Positions 1 through 6,843 of a stretch of 11,597 nucleotides of DNA are shown in pieces. The stretch comes from CAYMST01 sp964393115 (GTDB lineage: Bacteria > Bacteroidota > Bacteroidia > Cytophagales > Cyclobacteriaceae), in NCBI GenBank assembly GCA_964393115.1, contig CAYMST010000155.1, positions 1 to 11,597 of the forward strand. The letters run 5' to 3'. The number at the start of each line of letters is the position of its first letter. Positions within the stretch are counted from its first letter, which is position 1. A program made the position numbers and the translations under genes. A model generated the notes under the pieces. That model searched no databases, was not told where the DNA came from, and worked only from the letters and a program-made list of their open reading frames with translations.

Positions 1-78
1 CTCCTTCTCTAAACTACTTTGCGATAAGGAAGCACTTTTGGTTAAGAACTCTTTTATCTTGTCTTGGGTAATGTTCAT
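1..78 (-). CDS. 5' end of an unidentified leftward gene (partial)
   Basis: On the minus strand an ATG complementary to 76-78 opens a frame of 26 codons that runs off the window edge without a stop. It begins MNITQDKIKEFL and continues with a Ser/Leu/Glu-rich stretch. The fragment is too short to assign to a family. A short hydrophilic, helix-prone N-terminus beside a replication origin could belong to a partition protein, a recombinase or another plasmid maintenance protein, but that is only a guess from position. A minus-strand TATTTTTG, which fits the Bacteroidota TAnnTTTG element, lies at 104-97 just upstream. No matching TTG was found about 19 bases further up. The gene would be divergent from the rep gene, with the iteron array between them. 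Confidence 0.4.
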   Translation of the reverse strand, partial: MNITQDKIKEFLTKSASLSQSSLEKE

Positions 79-245
79 CTTGACTAAATTCTTGAGCAAA
101 AATAAATATTTCAACAAATATTTTGGTCTCAGAAATGAACTTTGGTTCACTTTCTGATAAATACTAATTCTAAGGAATTCTATTTATTATATAGGCGAAT
201 TTTTTGCAACAAATCCTTAATAATCAATGATTTATAATGGATATA
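79..245. other. AT-rich stretch flanking the iterons
   Basis: No convincing gene is seen here. The stretch is strongly AT-rich, especially 101-122 and 156-246, and ends where the first iteron begins. AT-rich DNA next to iterons is the usual place for strand opening in iteron plasmids, so this is a candidate unwinding element. I found no clear match to the DnaA box TTATCCACA on either strand, so the assignment rests on composition and position only. Confidence 0.35.
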
Positions 246-804
246 TGCGCCATAAGTCCTTCTCATAGTAGCCATAAGTCCACTTTTTAGTAGCCGAAAT
301 ACCGTTTGAAAGTAGCCATAATACCTCTGAATTTGATGTAAAAAAGGTAGCCATAAGTCCATCAGTAAGCGTCTAAATTAGTAGCCAGTATTACACCTAA
401 AGTAGCCATAACTCCTTTTAAATAGAGTTTAACTACCTTTTTTCACTGAAATCAACCCTTTTCGTAGCCGTAACTCCACCTAATGGTAGCCATTAATCCT
501 TCTTAATTAGCCATATTCTAGAATCATTGTTAAATTCTAGTCGTAGCCATATATCCTCCTAATCGTAGCCATAACTCCCTTTAACGAAATATCATTTTCT
601 CATTAAAAATAAAAAAGGGAGCCATTACTCCCTCTAAATAATTTCACTTGTAGCCATAACTCCACCTTATGCCTTATTTATGTCGCTTTATGGCTACTAT
701 ATAGACTTTTTGAAGATTTTAAGCTGTAGCCATAATTCCCTCTAAAAATAGCCATATGTCCTTCTTAAAGTAGCCAAAAGTACTTCCAAAGTAGCCTTAA
801 TATA
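246..804 (+). repeat. Iteron array: about 18 direct copies of a 14-bp repeat (putative replication origin)
   Basis: The consensus is GTAGCCATAACTCC; GTAGCC is almost invariant and the last six bases vary (AAGTCC, AACTCC, AATACC, AATTCC). Copies start at about 246, 268, 290, 312, 347, 381, 402, 464, 486, 507, 543, 565, 618, 650, 726, 748, 770 and 791. One degenerate inverted copy lies at 684-697. Copies at 246, 381, 507, 770 and 791 are the most degenerate. Most neighbouring starts are 21-22 bp apart, two helical turns, and several other gaps are 32-36 bp. Same-face spacing beside a rep gene is the hallmark of iterons bound by a Rep_3-type initiator. The array probably serves both as origin and as copy-number control. 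Eighteen copies is more than the roughly three to seven of well-known iteron origins. The unequal spacers argue against CRISPR. Confidence 0.85.
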
Positions 805-836
805 ATTGCTCTCGATAGACTTGACAAAAAACATGG

Positions 837-866
837 TTGACTTAGCGTGTAATTTCCATATATTTG
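837..866 (+). promoter_or_regulatory. Bacteroidota-type promoter of the rep gene
   Basis: TTG at 837-839, a 19-base spacer, then TATATTTG at 859-866 match the Bacteroidota primary sigma factor consensus (TTG, about 19 bases, TAnnTTTG). Transcription would start near 872-875, leaving a leader of about 30 bases before the ATG at 905. The leader has no Shine-Dalgarno sequence and is A-rich immediately before the start, as is normal in this phylum. An inverted iteron-like core, TTATGG at 885-890, lies between promoter and start codon and could be an autorepression site for Rep, but it matches only the repeat core. Confidence 0.7.
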
Positions 867-904
867 GTCAGAATTTTCAGAAACTTATGGTCTTTGGATA
901 ATAA

Positions 905-1327
905 ATGAGTGATATATTAAGATACCCGAATGATTTATTAAAAATCGAAACCGGCCAGCAGTTTCGCCAGCTCTGCATATTTGATGAAAACGGTTCACTT
1001 AGAAGTGAATTTACTTCACTGAACTCGGCAGTAAGTCAGGTGATCAAACTTAATGAAGGTGATCAACGATTTTCGATATTATTCCCATCAGACATAAGCG
1101 ATAAAATTCCTGATAAAGTTAAGAAACAAATCAGTACAGAAATCTCAGCAAGTGAACTGAGAGTATTGACTGCCGTTTTATCTTTTGCGCAGAGAGCAGG
1201 AGCCATGGGAGCTTTACATTATATTGATAAAATTAACAGGGCCTATTTTGAATTTATCTTTACGAACTCGCGGGGCTTACCAAAAATAAAAATGGCGCTT
1301 ACGATAAGCATCAAAAAGAAATCGTGA
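905..1327 (+). CDS. Rep_3-like plasmid replication initiator, N-terminal part (frame broken)
   Basis: The 140-residue product contains the first part of a winged-helix replication initiator. Residues about 80-98 (SASELRVLTAVLSFAQRAG) resemble the early helix of the WH1 domain, and residues about 106-117 end in AYFEF, the strand that precedes the recognition-helix region in this family. After residue 117 the sequence no longer looks like Rep. The next base frame (-1) carries the expected continuation YELAGLTKNKNGAYDKHQKE, so the last 23 residues here are probably out-of-frame. The gene follows an iteron array and a good promoter. Its stop TGA overlaps the GTG of the next frame (GTGA). The family binds iterons to open the origin and represses its own transcription. 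This fragment alone would lack most of both DNA-binding domains. Confidence 0.7.
   Translation: MSDILRYPNDLLKIETGQQFRQLCIFDENGSLRSEFTSLNSAVSQVIKLNEGDQRFSILFPSDISDKIPDKVKKQISTEISASELRVLTAVLSFAQRAGAMGALHYIDKINRAYFEFIFTNSRGLPKIKMALTISIKKKS
1252..1262 (+). other. Probable frameshift site inside rep
   Basis: Frame 1 is closed up to TGA 1249-1251 and open from 1252. Frame 2 encodes Rep-like sequence up to about 1255. Switching from frame 2 to frame 1 in this interval gives ...AYFEF-YLYELAGLTKNKNG..., a continuous Rep-like WH1 domain. Restoring one base would make 905-1887 a single gene of 327 residues, a usual length for Rep_3 initiators. No canonical X XXY YYZ slippery heptamer was found at this point. 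The nearest slip-prone run, CAAAAAG at 1312-1318, lies too far downstream to preserve the Rep-like residues. Confidence 0.65.
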
Positions 1328-1887
1328 GAGATGCCCTGTCTAGTTTGGATAGAAAAAGCTTTTGCATTCCGGTGAGAGATAAGCAAGATCGTATTACATC
1401 TATCAAAGTAGACCGCTTAGTGCAAATTCATGACTTTGAAATTTGGAATCAATCTGAGGTCATAGAAAAAAACCAATATTTTAAACTTACTATACACGCA
1501 GTCTTCTTTGAGCATTTTAAAACTTCGAAAAGAACTTACTTTCATTTACCCGCAGATATTAATAGACGATTGAGAAGCCTTACGAAAGGTCGTCCAAACG
1601 CAGGAGTTGAATTATTTATAAAACACCTCTATCAGGCATTGCATTGTTCAGAAGAAAATAAGGTGTCCTATTCCTACAATAAGTTGTGTGAAATAATGAA
1701 TCTATTCAGACATCTTAAAAACAAACACCACAGTAGAATAAAGACTACGATTACGAAGGCGTTAGATACAGCCATACGCATTGGTTTGGTAGAAAGTGTT
1801 GAAGAAAGTAAAACTCAATATGGGATGCCAAAGTACGTTATCTATTTCAAATCGGAGGTTAAAGAAAACCTTAGTTTAGTTGCTTAA
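1324..1887 (+). CDS. Rep_3-like plasmid replication initiator, C-terminal part
   Basis: The 187-residue product carries the rest of WH1 (RDALSSLDRKSFCIPVRD), a beta-rich linker (about 22-75, including YFKLTIHAVFFEHF) and a second winged helix (about 90-175) with the family's pattern of a helix (AGVELFIKHLYQAL), a helix-turn-helix around SYSYNKLCEIMNLFRHL, a basic helix (RIKTTITKALDTAIRIGLV) and a final strand (PKYVIYF). The only start available downstream of the last in-frame stop is GTG 1324, but Rep-like sequence continues upstream of it to 1258 in the same frame. This suggests it is the tail of a single broken gene rather than an independent protein. If translated separately it would contain WH2, the domain that contacts half of the iteron in RepE/RepA proteins. 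Family assignment is by sequence character only. Confidence 0.7.
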   Translation: MRDALSSLDRKSFCIPVRDKQDRITSIKVDRLVQIHDFEIWNQSEVIEKNQYFKLTIHAVFFEHFKTSKRTYFHLPADINRRLRSLTKGRPNAGVELFIKHLYQALHCSEENKVSYSYNKLCEIMNLFRHLKNKHHSRIKTTITKALDTAIRIGLVESVEESKTQYGMPKYVIYFKSEVKENLSLVA

Positions 1888-2037
1888 TTCTCTATTCACG
1901 CGACTTTCTGGTTAAAAATCAGATGTTCTTGTGTATTTATTGCTTTAAAGTCGAATAATTGGTGAGAAACGCAAAAAAAACAGAAGGATTTTAGTTTTAG
2001 TTAAAACAACTTTGTTGCCGTTTTTAAAAAATCTAGT

Positions 2038-3297
2038 ATGCGGTATTTGAACCTACTTATCTTTTTTCTTTTTGCTGGAATAACAGTGACTTCTTCTGCT
2101 CAACCTAAGTCGGGCGACGTCTACAAAGAATATTCTTGGACCAATACAAAAGGAGATTGTGGTGGCACACTTAGAGTTGGTGGTGATTTAGGCTACAGGA
2201 AGACAAAGATGGTTAAGGGCTATCAAGGTGACGGAAGTATTCTTTTTGATCAAGAAGTTTCTTTGAAAAATGCTATACGTGCAGAATTGATGGTGGAAAA
2301 AATGCTCTGTCATGGTAGAACTACTGGTCTTCGTATACAGTTCAATGATAAAGACTGGATTACAATTAAAGAATCTGACTATATCCCTTCTCCACAAACC
2401 GACTATGCTTACAGTGCCAATCTAGTAACACCGGTTGCATTGGATCAACTAAAGAAAGGACAGAAAAACACCTTTAAATTTCAAGTAGACACTGCAGACC
2501 ATTGGTGGCCACAAAATCTAGTTTACGGAATGATATTGCGGGTATATTATGACGTAGATATCAAATCACCAAAGATATTTGAACCGACAAAAGGTGAAAA
2601 GTTATCGGAAAATGTAGAAGTTAAGCTTTCGAGCTCTAATGAGAATATTTCTAAAGTTGATTTCATAGCACATTATGAAGGAGTAAACTTCAGAGGCGAT
2701 GGTAATTATCATCAATGGCAATATCAATATCACAAAGCTAAGATCAATCACCATATAGGTACAGCCACCACTGCTCCTTACTCCGTAAATTGGGAAACGG
2801 GATGGATACCGGATCAAAAAGAGAAAATGAAATTAGCCGCATTGATCCATTACCAAAATGGTTATATCCAATTTAGCGATGTTGTGGAAGGGTTGACATT
2901 GGATAGAGAGCACATTAGTGTTGAACTATGTAAACCTTATGATGTTCCCATGACCTGGTTTACACGAAAATCTGCTTTTCAGCAAAAGGTTGAACTAAAA
3001 GGTGACATAGAAAAAGCTGTCGAAGCTAAAATGATATTTAGGTCATGGAGTCCAGGATACTTAAACGGTGTATACGTTAATGATTTTGTAGCCCTGACTC
3101 GAAAAGGACCGAAGTATGATTATTATGTTGTTGAAGAAGCGCTCGATGAGACGGTCATGCTGAAAAAAGGTGAAAACATTATAAAAACGGCCCTTACACC
3201 GAAATACAACGGTCATGGTGTTCATGGAGCAGAAATTTTATGGCCCGGCATCATGTTTTTAGTCAAATACGATAATACTAAAAAATCTGCGCACTAA
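2038..3297 (+). CDS. Secreted three-part beta-rich protein with an Ig-like centre, function unknown
   Basis: The 419-residue product starts with a type I signal peptide (MRYLNLLIFFLFAG..., cleavage near SSAQ-P, residue 22) and has no lipobox. The mature protein appears to have three beta-rich parts. Residues 25-172 hold CGGTLRVGGDLGYR and a WITIKESDYIPSP segment. Residues about 176-290 read like a bacterial Ig-like domain (SPKIFEPTKGEKLSENVEVKL ... APYSVNWET). Residues 292-412 are rich in aromatics (SWSPGYLNGVYVNDF, YNGHGVHGAEILWPG). I do not recognise a named family and see no catalytic motif. Tandem beta-sandwiches with surface Trp and Tyr fit a carbohydrate-binding or lyase-like role. It leads a rightward block of exported proteins, 78 bases before the propeller gene. 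No exact TAnnTTTG promoter was found in 1888-2037. Confidence 0.85.
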   Translation: MRYLNLLIFFLFAGITVTSSAQPKSGDVYKEYSWTNTKGDCGGTLRVGGDLGYRKTKMVKGYQGDGSILFDQEVSLKNAIRAELMVEKMLCHGRTTGLRIQFNDKDWITIKESDYIPSPQTDYAYSANLVTPVALDQLKKGQKNTFKFQVDTADHWWPQNLVYGMILRVYYDVDIKSPKIFEPTKGEKLSENVEVKLSSSNENISKVDFIAHYEGVNFRGDGNYHQWQYQYHKAKINHHIGTATTAPYSVNWETGWIPDQKEKMKLAALIHYQNGYIQFSDVVEGLTLDREHISVELCKPYDVPMTWFTRKSAFQQKVELKGDIEKAVEAKMIFRSWSPGYLNGVYVNDFVALTRKGPKYDYYVVEEALDETVMLKKGENIIKTALTPKYNGHGVHGAEILWPGIMFLVKYDNTKKSAH

Positions 3298-3375
3298 ACA
3301 CACGATTTCCTTTACATCTAGCACCCTATTAAAATTTCGTTTTCAATTCGATATACGCTTTAAAAGCCCAAACTA

Positions 3376-4575
3376 ATGAAGAAAGCACTCTTTGCAGCAT
3401 TTTTGATGCTCCCATTAATCTATACGACCGCACAGGTAAAAATTGATACCTGGTCACATGAAATAATTGACTCTACTAGGACTACGTGGGGTGGTGAAGA
3501 CTTTCGTTTTCATTGGATTCGTCCATTCGGTATAGACCATTCTGATCTTAATAAAGATGGTTATCAAGATGTTGTGTCGGGTTGGTACGCTTATCTTAAC
3601 CCTGGTAACGATGTAAATAAGTCTTGGCAACGTATTTTTTTAGGAATAAAAGCGGATGCGGTTTTAGTTACCGATATCGACGGTGATGAGTATGTCGACA
3701 TTATTGCTCAGGCATTGCCCGCTGTTTATTGGATAGAGGCCGATAATATAAGTGGTACTTCATGGAAAGCGAAGCAAGTTGGAGACCTTCCTAGAACCGG
3801 TCATTTCAATGGACAAGGTTACGCGAAGGCTAATATTTCCGGTGATGAACAAGAAGAGATTCTTTTAGCTGTACATGGAGGCATCTATGCTGTTGAGTTA
3901 CCAATGAATCCCGAAACAGAGGATTGGACATGGCACAAAATAGCTGAAACGGACTCCGATGAAGGATTTGCATTGGCTGATTTTGATGGTGACGGAGATA
4001 ATGATTTGGTATGTGGAGATAAAGGTACTAAACCAACTGAGAATGGAAAGTCCTTTCATTATACAGAAGTTAAACTTTTTACCAATCCTGGAAGCCTTGA
4101 TAAAAGCTGGTCATCGACAAAAGTTGGTGAAGTAATATTTTCTGTAGATAGAGTGAGTGCTGGAGATATTGATGGAGACGGAAAGCCGGATATTGCCATC
4201 TCGGAAGAACGATATCCTGGTAAAGAACCGGATTCACATTTATTTTGGTTTAAAAATACAGGTGCTGAAAATTGGGAGAGAAACTTAGTAGTAACTCAAT
4301 ACTCTATGAATAATTTAGATTTAGCTGATATGGACGCTGACGGGGATCTAGATATTGTGACCAATGAACATAAAGGCCCAAACTTATCGACTCAAATATG
4401 GATGAATAACGGAAAAGGTGTTTTTAAAAAACAACATGTTTTTTCAGGTGCGGAAATGCATTTGGGAGCGAAGGCTGTAGATATCGATGCTGATGGTGAT
4501 TTGGATATCATTGGTCAGGCTTGGGACAACTTTAAGTATCTCCATGTTTTCGTTAATAGCAGCAAGAAAAAATAG
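3376..4575 (+). CDS. Secreted FG-GAP/VCBS seven-repeat calcium-binding beta-propeller
   Basis: The 399-residue protein has a type I signal peptide (MKKALFAAFLMLPLIYTTAQ) and repeats of the Asp-rich calcium loop DxDxDGxxD. They lie at about residues 57-67 (DLNKDGYQDVV), 100-110 (DIDGDEYVDII), 153-163 (degenerate, NISGDEQEEIL), 202-212 (DFDGDGDNDLV), 264-274 (DIDGDGKPDIA), 318-328 (DMDADGDLDIV) and 369-379 (DIDADGDLDII). Seven repeats across a whole protein of this size fit one complete seven-bladed propeller of the FG-GAP/VCBS type. Such proteins commonly bind glycans or partner proteins on the surface, and some propellers act as polysaccharide lyases. No catalytic residues can be named here. 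There is no T9SS C-terminal domain. The gene ends in Lys codons inside a perfect hairpin that may limit transcription into the next gene. Confidence 0.9.
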   Translation: MKKALFAAFLMLPLIYTTAQVKIDTWSHEIIDSTRTTWGGEDFRFHWIRPFGIDHSDLNKDGYQDVVSGWYAYLNPGNDVNKSWQRIFLGIKADAVLVTDIDGDEYVDIIAQALPAVYWIEADNISGTSWKAKQVGDLPRTGHFNGQGYAKANISGDEQEEILLAVHGGIYAVELPMNPETEDWTWHKIAETDSDEGFALADFDGDGDNDLVCGDKGTKPTENGKSFHYTEVKLFTNPGSLDKSWSSTKVGEVIFSVDRVSAGDIDGDGKPDIAISEERYPGKEPDSHLFWFKNTGAENWERNLVVTQYSMNNLDLADMDADGDLDIVTNEHKGPNLSTQIWMNNGKGVFKKQHVFSGAEMHLGAKAVDIDADGDLDIIGQAWDNFKYLHVFVNSSKKK

Positions 4576-4586
4576 TTTTTCTTGCT
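4561..4586. repeat. Perfect 11-bp hairpin overlapping the propeller gene's stop codon
   Basis: AGCAAGAAAAA (4561-4571) is exactly complementary to TTTTTCTTGCT (4576-4586), with a four-base loop ATAG that contains part of the TAG stop (4573-4575). A GC-containing stem base with an inner A:T run makes it an imperfect candidate for an intrinsic terminator, because the T run lies inside the stem and not after it. It could instead slow RNA decay from the 3' side or partially attenuate transcription into the lipoprotein genes. The inverted repeat itself is certain; the function is inferred. Confidence 0.6.
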
Positions 4587-4647
4587 TGAAAAATTATGAT
4601 CCCTAAGTTTTCTTGATATTCTAAATCGACTAGTATAAAATCCAACT

Positions 4648-5508
4648 ATGCGTATTTTTTTGATTTTCTGTTCTTTTGGAATTTCCCTTTTCGGATGTAC
4701 CAATAGTGGAAAAATAGAAGTTGAAATCAATGAAGAAACTTCGACTTCAGGAGTTGCATATTTTAAGATTAAAACGAAAAATGCGACCTATCTATATGAA
4801 AAGCAGGCAGGTGGATTTGCTTCCATAATCGATAATAATGGTATTGACTGGATTCAATTTCACAAATCCGATAGTGGTGCAAAGTTCCCCGCTTCGGCTG
4901 CTGCTGATTATAGGGGTCTGCCGAATTTAGTACATAAAGGAAAAGATAGTGGCTGTGGACACCCTGGATTTCAGAAAATGTCTTCAGTTAAGATAAATGA
5001 TCATACGATAAGCTCAACGAGTTTAAGTGGTAAGTGGAGTTGGACATGGATTTTTTATGATGACTTTGCTGAATTGACTATTGATAAAGCGGATACTTCA
5101 AGAGCATATTGGTTTTTATACGAAGGTCCAATAGGAGGAAATTTTTCACCGAAAACGCACTTTTGGGGAACCAATAATTTGGAAAAAAACATTTCCGATG
5201 CGGATCTTATTAGAGGTTCTCGGCTTACCGGAAATTGGGATATTGTTTATTTTGGGGATCAAAATGTTGAGAATATTTTGTTTCTTCATCAGTTAACGAC
5301 AGATAAAGCCAAGGATATGATGGCTTATATGGGAAATTCAAAAGAATTAGCCAATGCATCTAAAGACGGCATGGTTGTTTTTGGTTTTGGTAGAAGCCCC
5401 ATGGCTAAACCGGGTTTAAGTGGACTTAATAGGTTTAGAATAGGTTTTATTGAGACTAAAGACCGTCATCAAGATATTTTAAATGATATAACTTCTAAAA
5501 AAATATAA
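4648..5508 (+). CDS. Lipoprotein of unknown function, possibly beta-supersandwich
   Basis: The 286-residue product begins with a lipoprotein signal peptide ending in LFGC, with Cys17 as the lipidated residue. The mature part begins with strands that resemble mutarotase-like beta-supersandwiches found in glycan-degradation proteins (ATYLYEKQAGGFASIIDNNG, residues 46-65). Distinct conserved-looking blocks follow: ADYRGLPNLVHKG (86-98), CGHPGF (103-108), WSWTWIFYDDFAEL (130-143), YWFLYEGPIGGNF (154-166) and VVFGFGRSP (243-251). I recall similar blocks in proteins from polysaccharide-degrading Planctomycetes and Bacteroidota but cannot name the family. His105, Tyr158, Glu159 and Arg249 are candidates for functional residues. 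It stands one base before the next lipoprotein gene, implying co-translation and related function. It may be a glycan-binding protein or an unrecognised glycan-active enzyme. Confidence 0.85.
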   Translation: MRIFLIFCSFGISLFGCTNSGKIEVEINEETSTSGVAYFKIKTKNATYLYEKQAGGFASIIDNNGIDWIQFHKSDSGAKFPASAAADYRGLPNLVHKGKDSGCGHPGFQKMSSVKINDHTISSTSLSGKWSWTWIFYDDFAELTIDKADTSRAYWFLYEGPIGGNFSPKTHFWGTNNLEKNISDADLIRGSRLTGNWDIVYFGDQNVENILFLHQLTTDKAKDMMAYMGNSKELANASKDGMVVFGFGRSPMAKPGLSGLNRFRIGFIETKDRHQDILNDITSKKI

Positions 5509-5509
5509 G

Positions 5510-6547
5510 ATGAAGTTAAGCATACCTCACTTTTGTATTGTCGTATTAGCATTGATTTTACTGAGTTGTAAAGCTGAACAAAATAACAGTATTAGGCTTT
5601 GGTATGGTCAGCAACAGACTTTTGGAACTAATGGAAACCCTCAACGTCAGATAAATGTCTTAGGTAATCTTGAAAACTATCAATTAGGTGATACCCTGTA
5701 TTTTGTGTTGAATAGTGAAATTGAAAAACGACATCTGACATTAGGCAGTGACTCTCATCGATTAGCATTGCCAGGTGATTTTAATATTGAGATTGATCGA
5801 GTTGATTTAGTTGTTGGGGAAAATCAAATTAGAATAACACACGAGCGCCAGGAAAAAACGATAGGCGAGAAAGAAATTATTGTTAACTATCTTCCTGCTG
5901 AGAAACCGTGGCCGCTGCCGTATTCAATTAAATGGTCCGAAGTGAAGAAAATTCAAGATGTCGTTCAGGTTGTTGATGGACAGTGGCAAATTACGGATGA
6001 GGGGATTAAGACCAAAAATAAATATTATGACCGTTTCTTTGCGGTAGGAGATTCTACCTGGAAGAATCTAAAAGTTAAAACTAGGGTTAAACTGCATAGC
6101 TTCACTGTTCCTTACAAAGCTCCCCCGTCTTACAATGTTTCACATTTTGCAATAGCGTCATTATGGCCTGGTCATAGCGTTGATGGACGACAACCAAGTC
6201 GACAGTGGTACCCTCTTGGCGCAACCAGCGAATTTCGATTGGAGGCAAACCACCAAAACAGTCGCTGGAGAATATTTGATGGACTTTACTTTTATAAAGA
6301 AGCATCGAAAGAGGAATATCGTACTATTGAACCTGAAACATGGTATAGTATTATTCATCAAGTCGAAGAAGTAGGAGATTCTATTCGGTATTCCGTCAAA
6401 CTATGGAGAGATGACATTCCAGAACCTAAAACTTGGGATTTGATAGCTTTAGAAAAGAAAAGCTATCCTGAAACAGGAAGTGTTTGTTTTCTTGCGCATA
6501 ATACAAACGTTACTTTCGGGGACATATATATATCACCGTTGTATTAA
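5510..6547 (+). CDS. Lipoprotein with a concanavalin-like (LamG/DUF1080-like) C-terminal domain
   Basis: The 345-residue product has a lipoprotein signal ending in LLSC, with Cys20 lipidated, followed by KAEQ. Residues about 28-130 form a small Ig-like N-domain that starts with IRLWYGQQQTFGTNGNPQRQ and ends in a VGENQIRITHERQ and IIVNYLP strand pair. Residues about 136-343 look like a concanavalin A-like jelly roll of the kind seen in LamG and 3-keto-disaccharide hydrolase (DUF1080) domains: WQITDEGIKTKNKYYDRFF, WKNLKVKTRVKLHSF, RLEANHQNSRWRIFDG, WYSIIHQVEEVGDSIRYSVKLW and a closing FGDIYISPLY. The likely role is glycan binding, or hydrolysis at the cell surface; no catalytic set is evident. 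It starts one base after the preceding stop, with an A-rich leader, so the two lipoproteins are surely co-translated. After its stop the transcription unit probably ends. Confidence 0.85.
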   Translation: MKLSIPHFCIVVLALILLSCKAEQNNSIRLWYGQQQTFGTNGNPQRQINVLGNLENYQLGDTLYFVLNSEIEKRHLTLGSDSHRLALPGDFNIEIDRVDLVVGENQIRITHERQEKTIGEKEIIVNYLPAEKPWPLPYSIKWSEVKKIQDVVQVVDGQWQITDEGIKTKNKYYDRFFAVGDSTWKNLKVKTRVKLHSFTVPYKAPPSYNVSHFAIASLWPGHSVDGRQPSRQWYPLGATSEFRLEANHQNSRWRIFDGLYFYKEASKEEYRTIEPETWYSIIHQVEEVGDSIRYSVKLWRDDIPEPKTWDLIALEKKSYPETGSVCFLAHNTNVTFGDIYISPLY

Positions 6548-6830
6548 GTTCCTGAAGAGGCCTGTTTGCCACATCATATTTTACAATAATGATTGATTCG
6601 TTTAGATCATTGAATTTTTTTCATCTTTTTTTGAGTAGAACATTCACGGGTATTTTATCGATTTGTCAAACTGACTGTGTTTAAATCGTCTTGCATTATC
6701 AGTGATTATGATTGGTCGAAGAAAGATTTAAAATCGTGCAAAAACGCGTACAATTGTATCTAGATTGTTTTTATTTCGAAAAAAAGAGAAAAAATAAAAA
6801 AATAGAAGTGGCCACGGTAGCTATAAATTA
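6548..6830. other. Intergenic gap with a weak terminator candidate
   Basis: No gene is supported in the 364-base gap before the hydrolase. AATGAT (6588-6593) pairs with ATCATT (6606-6611) and is followed by GAA and seven T (6615-6621), which is a weak AT-only intrinsic terminator candidate for the upstream block. Further T- and A-rich runs fill the middle (6619-6637 and 6779-6803). Two loosely similar segments, TTTAAATCGT at 6680-6689 and TTTAAAATCGTGCA at 6727-6740, could be regulator sites but are too degenerate to claim. Confidence 0.3.
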
Positions 6831-6838
6831 TACATTTG
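6831..6838 (+). promoter_or_regulatory. Candidate TAnnTTTG promoter element for the hydrolase-sulfatase unit
   Basis: TACATTTG fits the Bacteroidota TAnnTTTG element exactly. About 19 bases upstream there is only GTGG (6808-6811) and no TTG, so the -33 part is weak, as expected for a gene that needs an activator. Transcription would start near 6844 and leave a leader of about 80 bases. Confidence 0.45.
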
Positions 6839-6843
6839 ATCAG

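Noticed and set aside
180..362. 60-residue minus-strand open frame across the first iterons
   Set aside because: It is built from the repeats themselves, has no protein-like pattern and would lie inside the origin.
246..804. CRISPR array
   Set aside because: The repeats are only 14 bp and degenerate, spacers range from 7 to 62 bases, one copy is inverted, and no cas gene is present. The phasing fits iterons instead.
1312..1318. Programmed -1 frameshift at CAAAAAG in the rep overlap
   Set aside because: Slippage here would replace the Rep-like YELAGLTKNKNG block with out-of-frame residues, and the heptamer is not canonical. A base loss near 1252-1262 explains the data better.
6817..6830. Extra iteron copy GTAGCTATAAATTA before the hydrolase
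   Set aside because: It matches about 10-11 of 14 bases, is isolated and 6 kb from the array, and can be chance in AT-rich DNA.
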